A stretch of 11,517 nucleotides of DNA from Tidjanibacter sp. (GTDB lineage: Bacteria; Bacteroidota; Bacteroidia; Bacteroidales; Rikenellaceae). The notes below the pieces were generated by a model. It was not told the DNA's origin. It ran no database searches and saw only the letters and a list, made by a program, of their open reading frames with translations. This document shows positions 1 to 6,613 of the stretch, piece after piece (position 1 is the first letter of the stretch; each line of letters starts with the position of its first letter). The stretch is from assembly GCA_017547065.1 (NCBI GenBank), contig JAFYRC010000166.1:1-11517 (forward strand). Reading direction: 5' to 3'. Both the position numbers and the translations under genes were made by a program.

Positions 1-23
1 ATAACTGTGTGGATTGCGAGTAG

Positions 24-58
24 AGAGAAAAGTTTCGGCTTTTTCTCTTTTTGTTTTT
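24..58 (+). terminator. Probable terminator of a gene lying left of the window
   Basis: An 8-bp stem (24-31 with 41-48, AGAGAAAA/TTTTCTCT) encloses a short loop and is followed by a T-rich run up to base 58. This is the form of a rho-independent terminator for plus-strand transcription. A TAG at 21-23 just before it could be the stop of an incoming gene, with only about seven codons visible, too few to identify. The stem is AT-rich, so the call is moderate. Confidence 0.45.
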
Positions 59-68
59 GAATTATGCG

Positions 69-76
69 TAACTTTG
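69..76 (+). promoter_or_regulatory. Bacteroidetes -7 promoter element (TAACTTTG)
   Basis: TAACTTTG matches the Bacteroidetes -7 consensus TAnnTTTG and lies 32 bases ahead of the ATG at 109, giving a predicted leader of about 25-30 bases. TTTG sequences at 50-53 and 56-59 are closer than the usual 19-20 base spacing, so no clean -33 box is visible. It would drive the short reading frame at 109-195. Confidence 0.5.
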
Positions 77-108
77 ACAATGAATTACTAAAAATGCTTA
101 CATAAATA

Positions 109-195
109 ATGAAAGCCTACACCTACATATTCCACGGCAAGTTCGAGTTGATTGATTGCTTCACTCCGATGCGTGCCGACTTCTTAAAGAAATAG
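109..195 (+). pseudogene. 28-codon frame resembling the truncated N-terminus of a zinc alcohol dehydrogenase
   Basis: The frame runs from ATG at 109 to TAG at 193-195 and encodes 28 residues. The first 17, beginning MKAYTYIFHGKFELID, resemble from memory the N-terminus of medium-chain zinc-dependent alcohol or threonine dehydrogenases of anaerobes (pattern MKA-[FY]-TY-x-x-x-GKFEL-x-x-KPKP). The similarity stops after Asp17 and the frame ends 11 codons later, while real family members are about 340-350 residues with a Cys/His zinc site that is absent here. It keeps its own promoter (69-76) and is followed by the terminator at 208-249. The simplest reading is a gene gutted by an internal deletion, perhaps at the short repeat TTGATTGATTG. 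A genuine small protein is the alternative. The family assignment is recalled, not searched. Confidence 0.4.
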
Positions 196-207
196 GCTCA
201 TATCTAT

Positions 208-249
208 CTAAAAAAAACGACTCACATCTTCGTGAGTCGTTTTTTTTTT
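208..249. terminator. Strong bidirectional rho-independent terminator of the kdg/kdu operon
   Basis: A perfect stem ACGACTCAC/GTGAGTCGT (217-225 with 232-240) with a 6-base loop is extended by seven A-T pairs and is flanked by an A-run on the left (210-217) and a T-run on the right (240-249). Read leftward it lies 14 bases after the transporter stop at 264 and ends the six-gene operon. Read rightward it ends transcription of the short frame at 109-195. The symmetry makes it usable in both directions. Confidence 0.88.
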
Positions 250-263
250 GGTCGTCAGCTGTA

Positions 264-1694
264 TTAGATCTCTACCGCCTTGTAGCGAGGAACGAGCACT
301 TTCATAATAATCCAACCAACGAGGTATGCAACGGCGCAGAACGAGAACATAATCATATAGCCTGCCTCCTTGCCTATATATCCGAAGAGCTCCAAGCCGC
401 TGCTTGCGCTGAAGTCGAACAAGGCGCCTGCACCCTTCTGGATAAGGAACGAGCCGATACCTCCGGCCATACCGCCGATACCTGTGATTGTTGCGATGGT
501 GCTCTTAGGGAACATATCGCCAATGGTCGAGAAGAGGTTAGCACTCCACGATTGGTGGCCGGCACCAGCAATACCGATGAGGATAACAGGCCACCACTCC
601 CAAACATGAGCCAAAGGCTGTGCTGCCAAGGCCACGAGAGGGAAGAAGGCGAAGATCAACATTGCTAACATACGGCCTGCGTATGGGTTCATCTTCTTCT
701 TATCCACGAAGAGGGTAGGAAGGTAACCACCGGCAATAGAGATCATCACGATAAGGTAAAGGATACCCAACATCCACTGGAACTTAGGGTCGGTAGATGA
801 CAATCCGAAGGTTGTCTTGAGGTACGAAGGCATCCAGAAGAGGAAGAACCACCATACGCCATCGGTCATAAACTTACCAACGATAAATGCCCAGGTCTGA
901 CGGAATGTGAAGCACTTTAACAATGAAATCTTCTTGGCAGGAGCCTCCTCAACGACAGGCTTTGCGCTCTCGACAACATCGTCCGAGAGGATATAATCCA
1001 ACTCTGCCTTATTTACTGCAGGGTTGTTCTCAGGTTTCTTGTAGATAAACTGCCAGAAGCCCATCCATATGAAGCCGATACCACCAATAATGATGAAGGC
1101 TGCCTCCCAGCCCCATTTTGCAGCCAAAGGAGGAATGCAGAAGGGAGCGATAAGAGCACCAATGGTCGAACCTGCGTTGAAGATACTGGTTGCGAATGCA
1201 CGGTCACGTTTGGGGAAGTACTCGGCAGTAGCCTTGATTGCTGCGGGGAAGTTACCAGCCTCACCAAGCGCCAAGATACAGCGGGCAATGATGAAGAAGG
1301 TCGAACTCAACAGAGCAATGCGGGCTGCGGTTTCTGCCACTGCTACAGCTGCGAGATCCTCGATACCAACGATGCTGCTGGTGAGGATACCGCACACTGC
1401 GTGGATACACGCACCGAACGACCAGATACCAATACTCCACATATAACCCTTCTTGGTGTCGAGCCAGTCAACAAAGCGACCAGCCAACAGCATAGCGATA
1501 GCGTAGAAGAGCGAGAAGATACCGGTGATGTTACCATAGTCCGAGTCGGTCCAGTGGAACTCGGGGCGGATAAAGTCCTCGAAGGTGAGCGAAAGCACCT
1601 GACGGTCGAGGTAGTTTACTGTTGTTGCAAAGAACAACATTGCGCAAATCACCCAACGATAGTTGGTTTTGCGTCCTGTCTGAATGTTACTCAT
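264..1694 (-). CDS. exuT: MFS hexuronate-type transporter, ExuT-like (ACS family)
   Basis: This 476-residue inner-membrane protein belongs to the major facilitator superfamily, anion:cation symporter branch, which moves hexuronates, galactonate and related sugar acids with protons. The NYLDRQVLS stretch (27-35) in the first membrane helix, the loop motif around GRFVDWLDTKKG (72-83) and LGEAGNFPAAIKATAEYFP (143-161) in helix 4 are typical of ExuT/DgoT-like carriers. A stretch at about 103-127 between helices 3 and 4 is longer than I would expect. The central cytosolic loop (about 225-255) is charged, and further helices follow to the C-terminus. It is the last gene of the operon, 55 bases after the DUF4861 gene. 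Context suggests import of unsaturated or plain hexuronates or KDG across the inner membrane. The exact substrate cannot be read from the sequence, so the symbol marks family and not proven specificity. Confidence 0.85.
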   Translation of the reverse strand: MSNIQTGRKTNYRWVICAMLFFATTVNYLDRQVLSLTFEDFIRPEFHWTDSDYGNITGIFSLFYAIAMLLAGRFVDWLDTKKGYMWSIGIWSFGACIHAVCGILTSSIVGIEDLAAVAVAETAARIALLSSTFFIIARCILALGEAGNFPAAIKATAEYFPKRDRAFATSIFNAGSTIGALIAPFCIPPLAAKWGWEAAFIIIGGIGFIWMGFWQFIYKKPENNPAVNKAELDYILSDDVVESAKPVVEEAPAKKISLLKCFTFRQTWAFIVGKFMTDGVWWFFLFWMPSYLKTTFGLSSTDPKFQWMLGILYLIVMISIAGGYLPTLFVDKKKMNPYAGRMLAMLIFAFFPLVALAAQPLAHVWEWWPVILIGIAGAGHQSWSANLFSTIGDMFPKSTIATITGIGGMAGGIGSFLIQKGAGALFDFSASSGLELFGYIGKEAGYMIMFSFCAVAYLVGWIIMKVLVPRYKAVEI

Positions 1695-1749
1695 CTGTTT
1701 TAATAGTTTTGTTTATTTGTTTTGAGTTTTCGTTACACTCTATTGTGCC

Positions 1750-2970
1750 CTACTCGGCAACAACCTCCACTTGCAGGGGTGCCTTTTTGCTTGCTACGAC
1801 CTCGGCAACCATTGCGTCGAAGGCCTCTTTGGTCTTAACATCCACAGCGGTAACCTGGTTCCACAAGCCACCCCACCAGTAGGTAAGAGTCTCGCCAGCG
1901 GAGAGTGTGTTGTAAACAGCAGCGTGGCCATAGGCACCTTTGGGCTTGTCGTCACCCTTGTTCCAGAAGCGGTCCTCGGCGCCCTCCCAACCGTTGGGGA
2001 AGTACATTGCGAGGTACAGCTCACCGGCCTCAGCGGGCACAACAGGCTCTGCATAGGTTACATAGCCCTCCTCTGCATTATAGATTGTACGGGGTTTTTC
2101 CTCGTGCAGTACAATACCGCTCATAGCCTCATACTCACCCTCCGAGCCATTGTAGCAAACGGTGGTCTTGTTGAGGAACGAGCCATAGTCGATACTGATG
2201 GTACGAGTCTCGGTCACGGTCTTCTCACCGATGGTGGTGGGAAGATAGGTCAGCTTAGCAGTAAAGCGCAGCGGGCCATTGTCCAAAATCTTGCACTCCG
2301 AGTAGCAGTAGGGATAAACGATAGTCTTACCATCCAACAGCGCAGTTGCACCTGCACCGAGAGTAGGTCCTACCTTGTAGGGGTCGAAGCCATTGCCGTG
2401 GTCGTTGTGGTACGACACCGAAGCGGCCAACTCTTTGGCAGCCTTCTTGTCGGTCTTCTTCAACTCGGCAATTTTAGCCCTTGTCTCGGGGTTAAGCTCC
2501 ATTGCATAGCGAGCCTCTACAACGGGCAACTCGGTGTTGTTTTTGAGCCACACGTCGTGTCCGAAGGCCCTCTCGCCACTTGCCTGCAAAGCAGGACCGT
2601 AGGCACGGAAGGCGATCAGGTTGCTCTCCCAAGCGATGTCGTCAACCCTCTCGGGGTAAACCTTACCACAAGCGTAGGTCTGGTAGTCGGCAGCCTTACC
2701 CTCCTTAACGGTGTAGGTTGCAGTTGCAGCACCCTCCACGTCAGCACAGAAGATAAGCTTACCATCGTGGGTAATCTGCGAGGGAATCTCCACGCCCTCT
2801 GCATTAACCACCACAAGCCCCGCACCTTCGGTCAAGCCGAGCGAGGCAACCTCAACCTCCACCATCTCGCCAGTGCGAGCGGCGTCGGTAGGGTTGGTTA
2901 CAGCCACCTTCACACTGGGTGCGCTGCAACCAACCAACATAACCAAAAGCAGTGTAAGCAGTGCTCTCAT
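1750..2970 (-). CDS. DUF4861-like lipoprotein of the uronate operon
   Basis: This is a 406-residue exported protein. It starts with a short hydrophobic signal ending in the lipobox LVGC, so Cys15 should be lipidated. The residues after Cys15 (SAPSVK) have no acidic cluster of the Bacteroidetes surface-export type, which suggests it faces the periplasm. The rest is predicted soluble and beta-rich. Distinctive stretches are YPERVDDIAWESN (105-117), HNDHGNGFDPYKVG (188-201), ILDNGPLRF (228-236) and YWWGGLWNQ (364-372). I assign it from memory to DUF4861, a family without an established activity to my knowledge, often seen near polyuronide-degradation genes. The gene starts 11 bases after kduD and precedes the transporter, so it is cotranscribed with the uronate pathway. 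A role in handling an uronate-containing oligosaccharide in the periplasm, by binding or enzymatically, is inference only. The His/Asp/Asn/Gly-rich 188-195 segment is the likeliest active or metal site. Confidence 0.75.
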   Translation of the reverse strand: MRALLTLLLVMLVGCSAPSVKVAVTNPTDAARTGEMVEVEVASLGLTEGAGLVVVNAEGVEIPSQITHDGKLIFCADVEGAATATYTVKEGKAADYQTYACGKVYPERVDDIAWESNLIAFRAYGPALQASGERAFGHDVWLKNNTELPVVEARYAMELNPETRAKIAELKKTDKKAAKELAASVSYHNDHGNGFDPYKVGPTLGAGATALLDGKTIVYPYCYSECKILDNGPLRFTAKLTYLPTTIGEKTVTETRTISIDYGSFLNKTTVCYNGSEGEYEAMSGIVLHEEKPRTIYNAEEGYVTYAEPVVPAEAGELYLAMYFPNGWEGAEDRFWNKGDDKPKGAYGHAAVYNTLSAGETLTYWWGGLWNQVTAVDVKTKEAFDAMVAEVVASKKAPLQVEVVAE

Positions 2971-2981
2971 AGTAACACTAA

Positions 2982-3785
2982 CTATTTGGGCTGCTTACCG
3001 ATATATGCCAAAATACCACCATCAACATAGAGGATGTGGCCGTTTACTGCATTCGAAGCCTCCGATGCGAGGAACACTGCGGGACCAGTGAGCTCTGCGG
3101 GATCCAACCAGCGACCTGCGGGGGTCTTTGCGCAGATGAACGAATCGAAGGGGTGACGGCTACCATCGGGCTGTACCTCACGCAGAGGTGCAGTCTGGGG
3201 AGTAGCGATATAGCCGGGGCCGATACCGTTACACTGGATGTTGTACTCGCCATACTCCGAGCAGATGTTGCGGGTGAGCATCTTCAAACCGCCCTTTGCA
3301 GCAGCGTAAGCCGACACAGTCTCGCGGCCAAGCTCCGACATCATCGAGCAGATGTTGATGATCTTACCGCTCCTCTTCTCCATCATTGCGGGCAATACAG
3401 CCTTTGCAAGAATAAAGGGAGCATTGAGGTCAATGTCGATAACCCTGCGGAAATCGGCAGCCTCCATCTCGTGCATAGGCACACGGCGGATGATACCTGC
3501 GTTGTTCACCAAGATGTCGATAGTACCAACCTCCTCAGCGATCTTAGCAACCATAGCCTGAACTGCGGGCTCGTCGGTAACATCGCAAACATAGCCGTGA
3601 GCGTCGATGCCCTTCTCTTTGTATGCTGCCATACCTTTGTCAACCAACTCCTGGTTGATGTCGTTGAAGCAGATGGTTGCGCCCTGCTCTGCATAAGCCG
3701 AAGCGATAGCAAAACCAATACCGTAGGATGCACCTGTTACGAGAGCTACTTTACCCTCCAAAGAAAAATTCAAATAGGGATTCAT
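2982..3785 (-). CDS. kduD: KduD-type 2-dehydro-3-deoxy-gluconate 5-dehydrogenase (SDR family)
   Basis: A cytosolic short-chain dehydrogenase of 267 residues, slightly longer than E. coli KduD (253). In this pathway it reduces 3-deoxy-D-glycero-2,5-hexodiulosonate to KDG with NAD(P)H. The fold markers are all present: glycine-rich TGASYGIG (17-24), NNAG (94-97), and the catalytic set Ser147, Tyr160 and Lys164 (YAAAK). The C-terminus VNGHILYVDGGILAYIG is usual for the KduD/gluconate-5-dehydrogenase group. That group is hard to split by sequence, and the same protein is often named gluconate 5-dehydrogenase. Its place directly after kduI and next to kdgK and eda favours the KduD role. The start ATG at 3783-3785 gives the standard short N-terminus ahead of the Rossmann motif. 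It lies 51 bases after kduI and 11 bases before the DUF4861 gene. Confidence 0.88.
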   Translation of the reverse strand: MNPYLNFSLEGKVALVTGASYGIGFAIASAYAEQGATICFNDINQELVDKGMAAYKEKGIDAHGYVCDVTDEPAVQAMVAKIAEEVGTIDILVNNAGIIRRVPMHEMEAADFRRVIDIDLNAPFILAKAVLPAMMEKRSGKIINICSMMSELGRETVSAYAAAKGGLKMLTRNICSEYGEYNIQCNGIGPGYIATPQTAPLREVQPDGSRHPFDSFICAKTPAGRWLDPAELTGPAVFLASEASNAVNGHILYVDGGILAYIGKQPK

Positions 3786-3836
3786 AATCTTTTTTGTAAA
3801 TTTTATTGTGTTTATATTAATCTGTCTTGTATCACA

Positions 3837-4682
3837 CTACTTCAAGTCGGTAATGAGCGAGAAGTCCTGATCGCCATAGTCGAGGTTCTCACCACCCATA
3901 CCCCAAATGAAGGTGTAGTTGTGAGTTGCGGCAGCCGAGTGAATACTCCACTCAGGCGACAACACAGCCTCGTCACCCTTCATCCAAATGTGGCGGGTCT
4001 CATCTACCTCACCCATGAAGTGGCAAATTGCCTGATCCTCGGGAATGTCGAAGTAGAAGTATGCCTCCATACGACGCGAGTGGGTGTGTGCGGGCATGGT
4101 GTTCCAAACGCTACCGGGAGCGAGCTCAGTCATACCCATCTGCAACTGGCAAGTGGGAAGTACCTGGTTTACGAGCATCTTGTTGATGTTACGGTCGTTG
4201 GAACCCTCCAGCGAACCCATGTGAGCAACGATTGCGTTCTCTTTGGTCACCTTCTTGTCGGGATAGTTGCGGTGAGCGGTGAGCGAGTTGAAGTAGAACT
4301 TAGCAGGAGTGTTCTCGTCTGCGCTCTCGAAATATACATCCCTATCGCCCGAACCGAGGTAGAGTGCCTCCTTGTAGTCGAGCTCAAAAACATCGTTGCC
4401 AACGCGAACGATACCTTTGCCTTTACCAACATTGAAGATACCCAACTCCCTGCGGGTGAGGAAATAAGGTGCTTTCAAGGGATCAATAGCCTCCAATTTA
4501 AGGCTCTCGCCCACGGGCATTGCGCCACCAACAACCATACGGTCATACATCGAGTAGACCATATTCACCTCGTTGGCAACAAACATCTTCTCAATCAGGA
4601 AATCCCTGCGAAGACGGGTAGTATCATAGCTCTTTGCATCCTCGGGGTGGGCTGCATAGCGAATCTCATAGTTTGTTTTCAT
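3837..4682 (-). CDS. kduI: 5-dehydro-4-deoxy-D-glucuronate isomerase KduI
   Basis: A cytosolic cupin-type isomerase of 281 residues, close to the E. coli enzyme (278). It converts 5-dehydro-4-deoxy-glucuronate, the open form of the unsaturated uronate released from pectin, glycosaminoglycan or similar chains by lyases, into 3-deoxy-D-glycero-2,5-hexodiulosonate. The zinc ligands line up with E. coli at a constant offset of three: His199 and His201 in MPAHTHSRRMEAY, Glu206, and His248 in EWSIHSA. The C-terminal segment FIWGMGGENLDYGDQDF (258-274) is also characteristic. The gene sits between eda (34 bases upstream) and kduD (51 bases downstream), its pathway partner. Nothing appears broken. 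The identification is firm because length, metal site and neighbours agree. Confidence 0.95.
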   Translation of the reverse strand: MKTNYEIRYAAHPEDAKSYDTTRLRRDFLIEKMFVANEVNMVYSMYDRMVVGGAMPVGESLKLEAIDPLKAPYFLTRRELGIFNVGKGKGIVRVGNDVFELDYKEALYLGSGDRDVYFESADENTPAKFYFNSLTAHRNYPDKKVTKENAIVAHMGSLEGSNDRNINKMLVNQVLPTCQLQMGMTELAPGSVWNTMPAHTHSRRMEAYFYFDIPEDQAICHFMGEVDETRHIWMKGDEAVLSPEWSIHSAAATHNYTFIWGMGGENLDYGDQDFSLITDLK

Positions 4683-4716
4683 AGTTATCTCTTAAAGGTT
4701 TTTAGATTAAACTTTC

Positions 4717-5388
4717 TTATTTCCTGCAAGCAGCAACGATTGCAAGAGCCTCGCGGCACTTGTCGGTAACAGCCTGCCAGTTGGCAGCCTTCAGGTCAGC
4801 CTTGGGGAAGAGTTTCGAACCCATACCAACGCAGAATACACCCGAAGCAAACCATTTGCTGAGGTTCTCCTCGGTAGGCTCAACAGCACCGGTAGCCATA
4901 ATGTTTGCCCAGGGCAGAGGAGCCTTGATGTTCTTCACGAAGTCGGGACCACCCACGCAACCTGCGGGGAAGATCTTAGTCACATCGCAACCCAACTCCT
5001 GTGCGTAGCTAATCTCGGTAACGGTACCGCAACCGGGTACGTAGGGCACCAAGTGGCGGTTGCAGAGTTTAGCAACCTCGGGATTCATGCAAGGACCAAC
5101 GATGAAGTTGGCACCATACTGAATGTAGATAGCAGCGGTGGGTGCGTCTACAATCGAGCCAACACCCAAGATCATCTCGGGGCACTCTTTGAGCGAGAAC
5201 TTCATCAGCTCGGCGAACACCTCGGCAGCGAAGTCACCACGGTTGGTGAACTCAAACACGCGAACACCACCCTCGTAGCACGCCTTCAAAACCTGCTTCG
5301 ACACCTCAACATCAGCATCGTAGAACACGGGCACCATACCAGTAGCCTGCATTGCGGCCATAACGGCCATTTTATTAAATTTTGCCAT
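4717..5388 (-). CDS. eda: KDPG/KHG aldolase (class I, Schiff-base)
   Basis: A 223-residue cytosolic aldolase that splits 2-keto-3-deoxy-6-phosphogluconate into pyruvate and glyceraldehyde-3-phosphate, the last step of the pathway encoded here. The Schiff-base lysine is Lys138 in DVTKIFPAG. The active-site Glu is Glu46, and Arg50 follows, in VFEFTNRG. The loops PGCGTVTEI (118-126) and the phosphate-binding TGAV (166-169) match the family. It is slightly longer than E. coli Eda (213). The start ATG is placed before MAKFNKMAVM, an N-terminal helix common in Bacteroidetes versions. It is the second gene of the operon, 48 bases after kdgK and 34 bases before kduI. Family members may also act on 4-hydroxy-2-oxoglutarate, but the neighbours indicate KDPG as the main substrate. 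Confidence 0.93.
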   Translation of the reverse strand: MAKFNKMAVMAAMQATGMVPVFYDADVEVSKQVLKACYEGGVRVFEFTNRGDFAAEVFAELMKFSLKECPEMILGVGSIVDAPTAAIYIQYGANFIVGPCMNPEVAKLCNRHLVPYVPGCGTVTEISYAQELGCDVTKIFPAGCVGGPDFVKNIKAPLPWANIMATGAVEPTEENLSKWFASGVFCVGMGSKLFPKADLKAANWQAVTDKCREALAIVAACRK

Positions 5389-5436
5389 ATACTTTATATA
5401 TACTTAACTCTAAATTTTACCTTACGGACGGATCTA

Positions 5437-6459
5437 TTACCTCTGTACACGACCGCTACCATCGCCACCGGCCAAAGCCTCAACCTCCTCAACCGATACG
5501 AGGTTGTAGTCGCCATTGATGGTGTGTTTGAGAGCCGAAGCAGCCACAGCAAACTCCAAAGCCTCGCCCTGGGTAGGTTTGGTCAAAAGGCCGTGGATCA
5601 TACCGCCACTGAACGAGTCGCCACCACCTACACGGTCAACAATGGGAAGGATGTCGTAGCGTTTCGAAACGTAGAACTCCTCGCCGTTGTAGATCATAGC
5701 TTTCCAGCCATTGTGGCTTGCCGAAAGCGACTCCCTGAGGGTCGAGATAACATATTTGAAACCGAACTCGTTCTTCATCTGCTCGAAGATAGCCTTGTAG
5801 CCCTCTGCGTCGGTCTTACCACCCTCTACATCAGCGTCGGGTTTGAAGCCCAAGCAAAGCTCTGCATCCTCCTCATTACCGATGCAAACGTCAACATACT
5901 GCATCAAGGGGCGCATGATCGATTGTGCTTTCTCTTTGGTCCAGAGTTTCTTGCGGAAGTTGAGGTCAACCGAAACGGTAGCACCGTGGCGCTTTGCAGC
6001 CTCGCAAGCGAGTTTGGTCAACTCAGCAGCTTTGTCGGAGATTGCGGGGGTAATACCCGACCAGTGGAACCAATCGGCACCCTCCATGATTGCGTCGAAG
6101 TCGAAGTCCTCAATGTTTGCCTCTGCGATAGCCGAGTGAGCACGGTCGTAAACAACCTTGCTGGGACGCATAGCCGAACCGCTCTCCAAGTAGTAGATAC
6201 CCAGACGCTCGCCACCACGAGCGATGAAATCGGTCTTCACGCCATAACGACGCAACGAGTTGAGGGCCGACTGGCCAATCTCGTGTTTGGGCAGTTTGGT
6301 TACAAAGTAAGCATCGTGGCCATAGTTAGCGCAGCTAACGGCAACGTTTGCCTCACCACCACCGTAAACAACGTCAAAACGATCTGCCTGAACAAAGCGG
6401 TTGTTCTGTCCTGCGGGCGACAGACGCAACATAATCTCACCAAAAGTTACGATTTTCAT
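5437..6459 (-). CDS. kdgK: 2-keto-3-deoxygluconate kinase (PfkB/ribokinase family)
   Basis: A 340-residue cytosolic sugar kinase that phosphorylates KDG with ATP to KDPG, the substrate of the aldolase encoded next. The two PfkB signatures are visible: the substrate-side GGGEANVAVSCANYG (33-47) and the catalytic DRVGGGDSFSGG (275-286), in which Asp281 is the expected base and the Gly run forms the anion hole. GNEEDA (194-199) is the usual nucleotide-region motif. E. coli KdgK is about 309 residues; the extra length is mainly at about 205-235 and in a short Gly/Ser-rich tail ending GDGSGRVQR. It is the first gene of the operon, about 50 bases downstream of the predicted transcription start, and stands divergent to the LacI regulator. 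PfkB enzymes are hard to assign by sequence alone; the eda/kdu context decides here. Confidence 0.92.
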   Translation of the reverse strand: MKIVTFGEIMLRLSPAGQNNRFVQADRFDVVYGGGEANVAVSCANYGHDAYFVTKLPKHEIGQSALNSLRRYGVKTDFIARGGERLGIYYLESGSAMRPSKVVYDRAHSAIAEANIEDFDFDAIMEGADWFHWSGITPAISDKAAELTKLACEAAKRHGATVSVDLNFRKKLWTKEKAQSIMRPLMQYVDVCIGNEEDAELCLGFKPDADVEGGKTDAEGYKAIFEQMKNEFGFKYVISTLRESLSASHNGWKAMIYNGEEFYVSKRYDILPIVDRVGGGDSFSGGMIHGLLTKPTQGEALEFAVAASALKHTINGDYNLVSVEEVEALAGGDGSGRVQR

Positions 6460-6516
6460 AATAGTAATGTGTTTATATTAAAGGTTAAAACATAATTAGT
6501 CATATTAAACCAACTA

Positions 6517-6524
6517 CAAATATA
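6517..6524 (-). promoter_or_regulatory. -7 element of the kdgK-eda-kduI-kduD operon promoter
   Basis: Read on the minus strand this is TATATTTG, matching TAnnTTTG. The predicted start is near 6511, giving a leader of about 50 bases before the kdgK ATG. No TTG/TTTG -33 box occurs at the expected 19-20 base spacing; that position is taken by the palindrome at 6540-6557, which starts 15 bases away. Confidence 0.65.
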
Positions 6525-6539
6525 CACTTTTTTTCTTAT

Positions 6540-6557
6540 TTCGTGTACGTACACGAA
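6540..6557. promoter_or_regulatory. 18-bp perfect palindrome, probable LacI-family operator
   Basis: TTCGTGTACGTACACGAA is identical to its reverse complement, with the centre CG between 6548 and 6549. A perfect palindrome of this length with a central CG is the classic shape of a LacI-family operator. It lies between the divergent -7 elements of the uronate operon (6517-6524, minus) and of the LacI gene (6577-6584, plus) and covers the -33 region of both. The neighbouring LacI regulator is therefore expected to bind here, controlling the operon and itself. I found no second full copy in the window. Confidence 0.8.
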
Positions 6558-6576
6558 GATTTCTGCATATTTTTTG

Positions 6577-6584
6577 TATCTTTG
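6577..6584 (+). promoter_or_regulatory. -7 element of the lacI-family gene promoter
   Basis: TATCTTTG fits TAnnTTTG and gives a predicted start near 6590, with a leader of about 24 bases before the ATG at 6614. This rules out the in-frame GTG at 6584 as start, since it would lie inside the promoter. No -33 box is evident; the palindrome ends 19 bases upstream. Confidence 0.7.
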
Positions 6585-6613
6585 TGTTAGTTATTGACAA
6601 AAAAAGTGTTCCG

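Noticed and set aside
1771..3030. A 419-codon open frame opposite the DUF4861 gene
   Set aside because: In codon register with the sense gene, which has a signal peptide and lipobox and sits in an operon; the antisense product has no recognisable domain.
3036..4769. A 577-codon open frame on the plus strand opposite kduD and kduI
   Set aside because: It is in exact codon register with both genes on the other strand. Stops there would need TTA, CTA or TCA codons in the sense genes, which this organism seldom uses. No family motif appears in the translation.
5445..5452. GTACACGA, a match to half of the 6540-6557 palindrome, inside the 3' end of kdgK
   Set aside because: Only one half-site of eight bases, within coding sequence; a match of this length is not surprising in a window of this size.
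5053..6495. A 480-codon open frame on the plus strand opposite eda and kdgK
   Set aside because: Again in codon register with both sense genes, which have intact catalytic motifs; it is a by-product of codon bias.
6584..6613. GTG at 6584 as the start of the LacI-family protein
   Set aside because: It overlaps the last base of the TATCTTTG promoter element, so it would not be in the transcript; the ATG at 6614 fits the normal distance to the helix-turn-helix.
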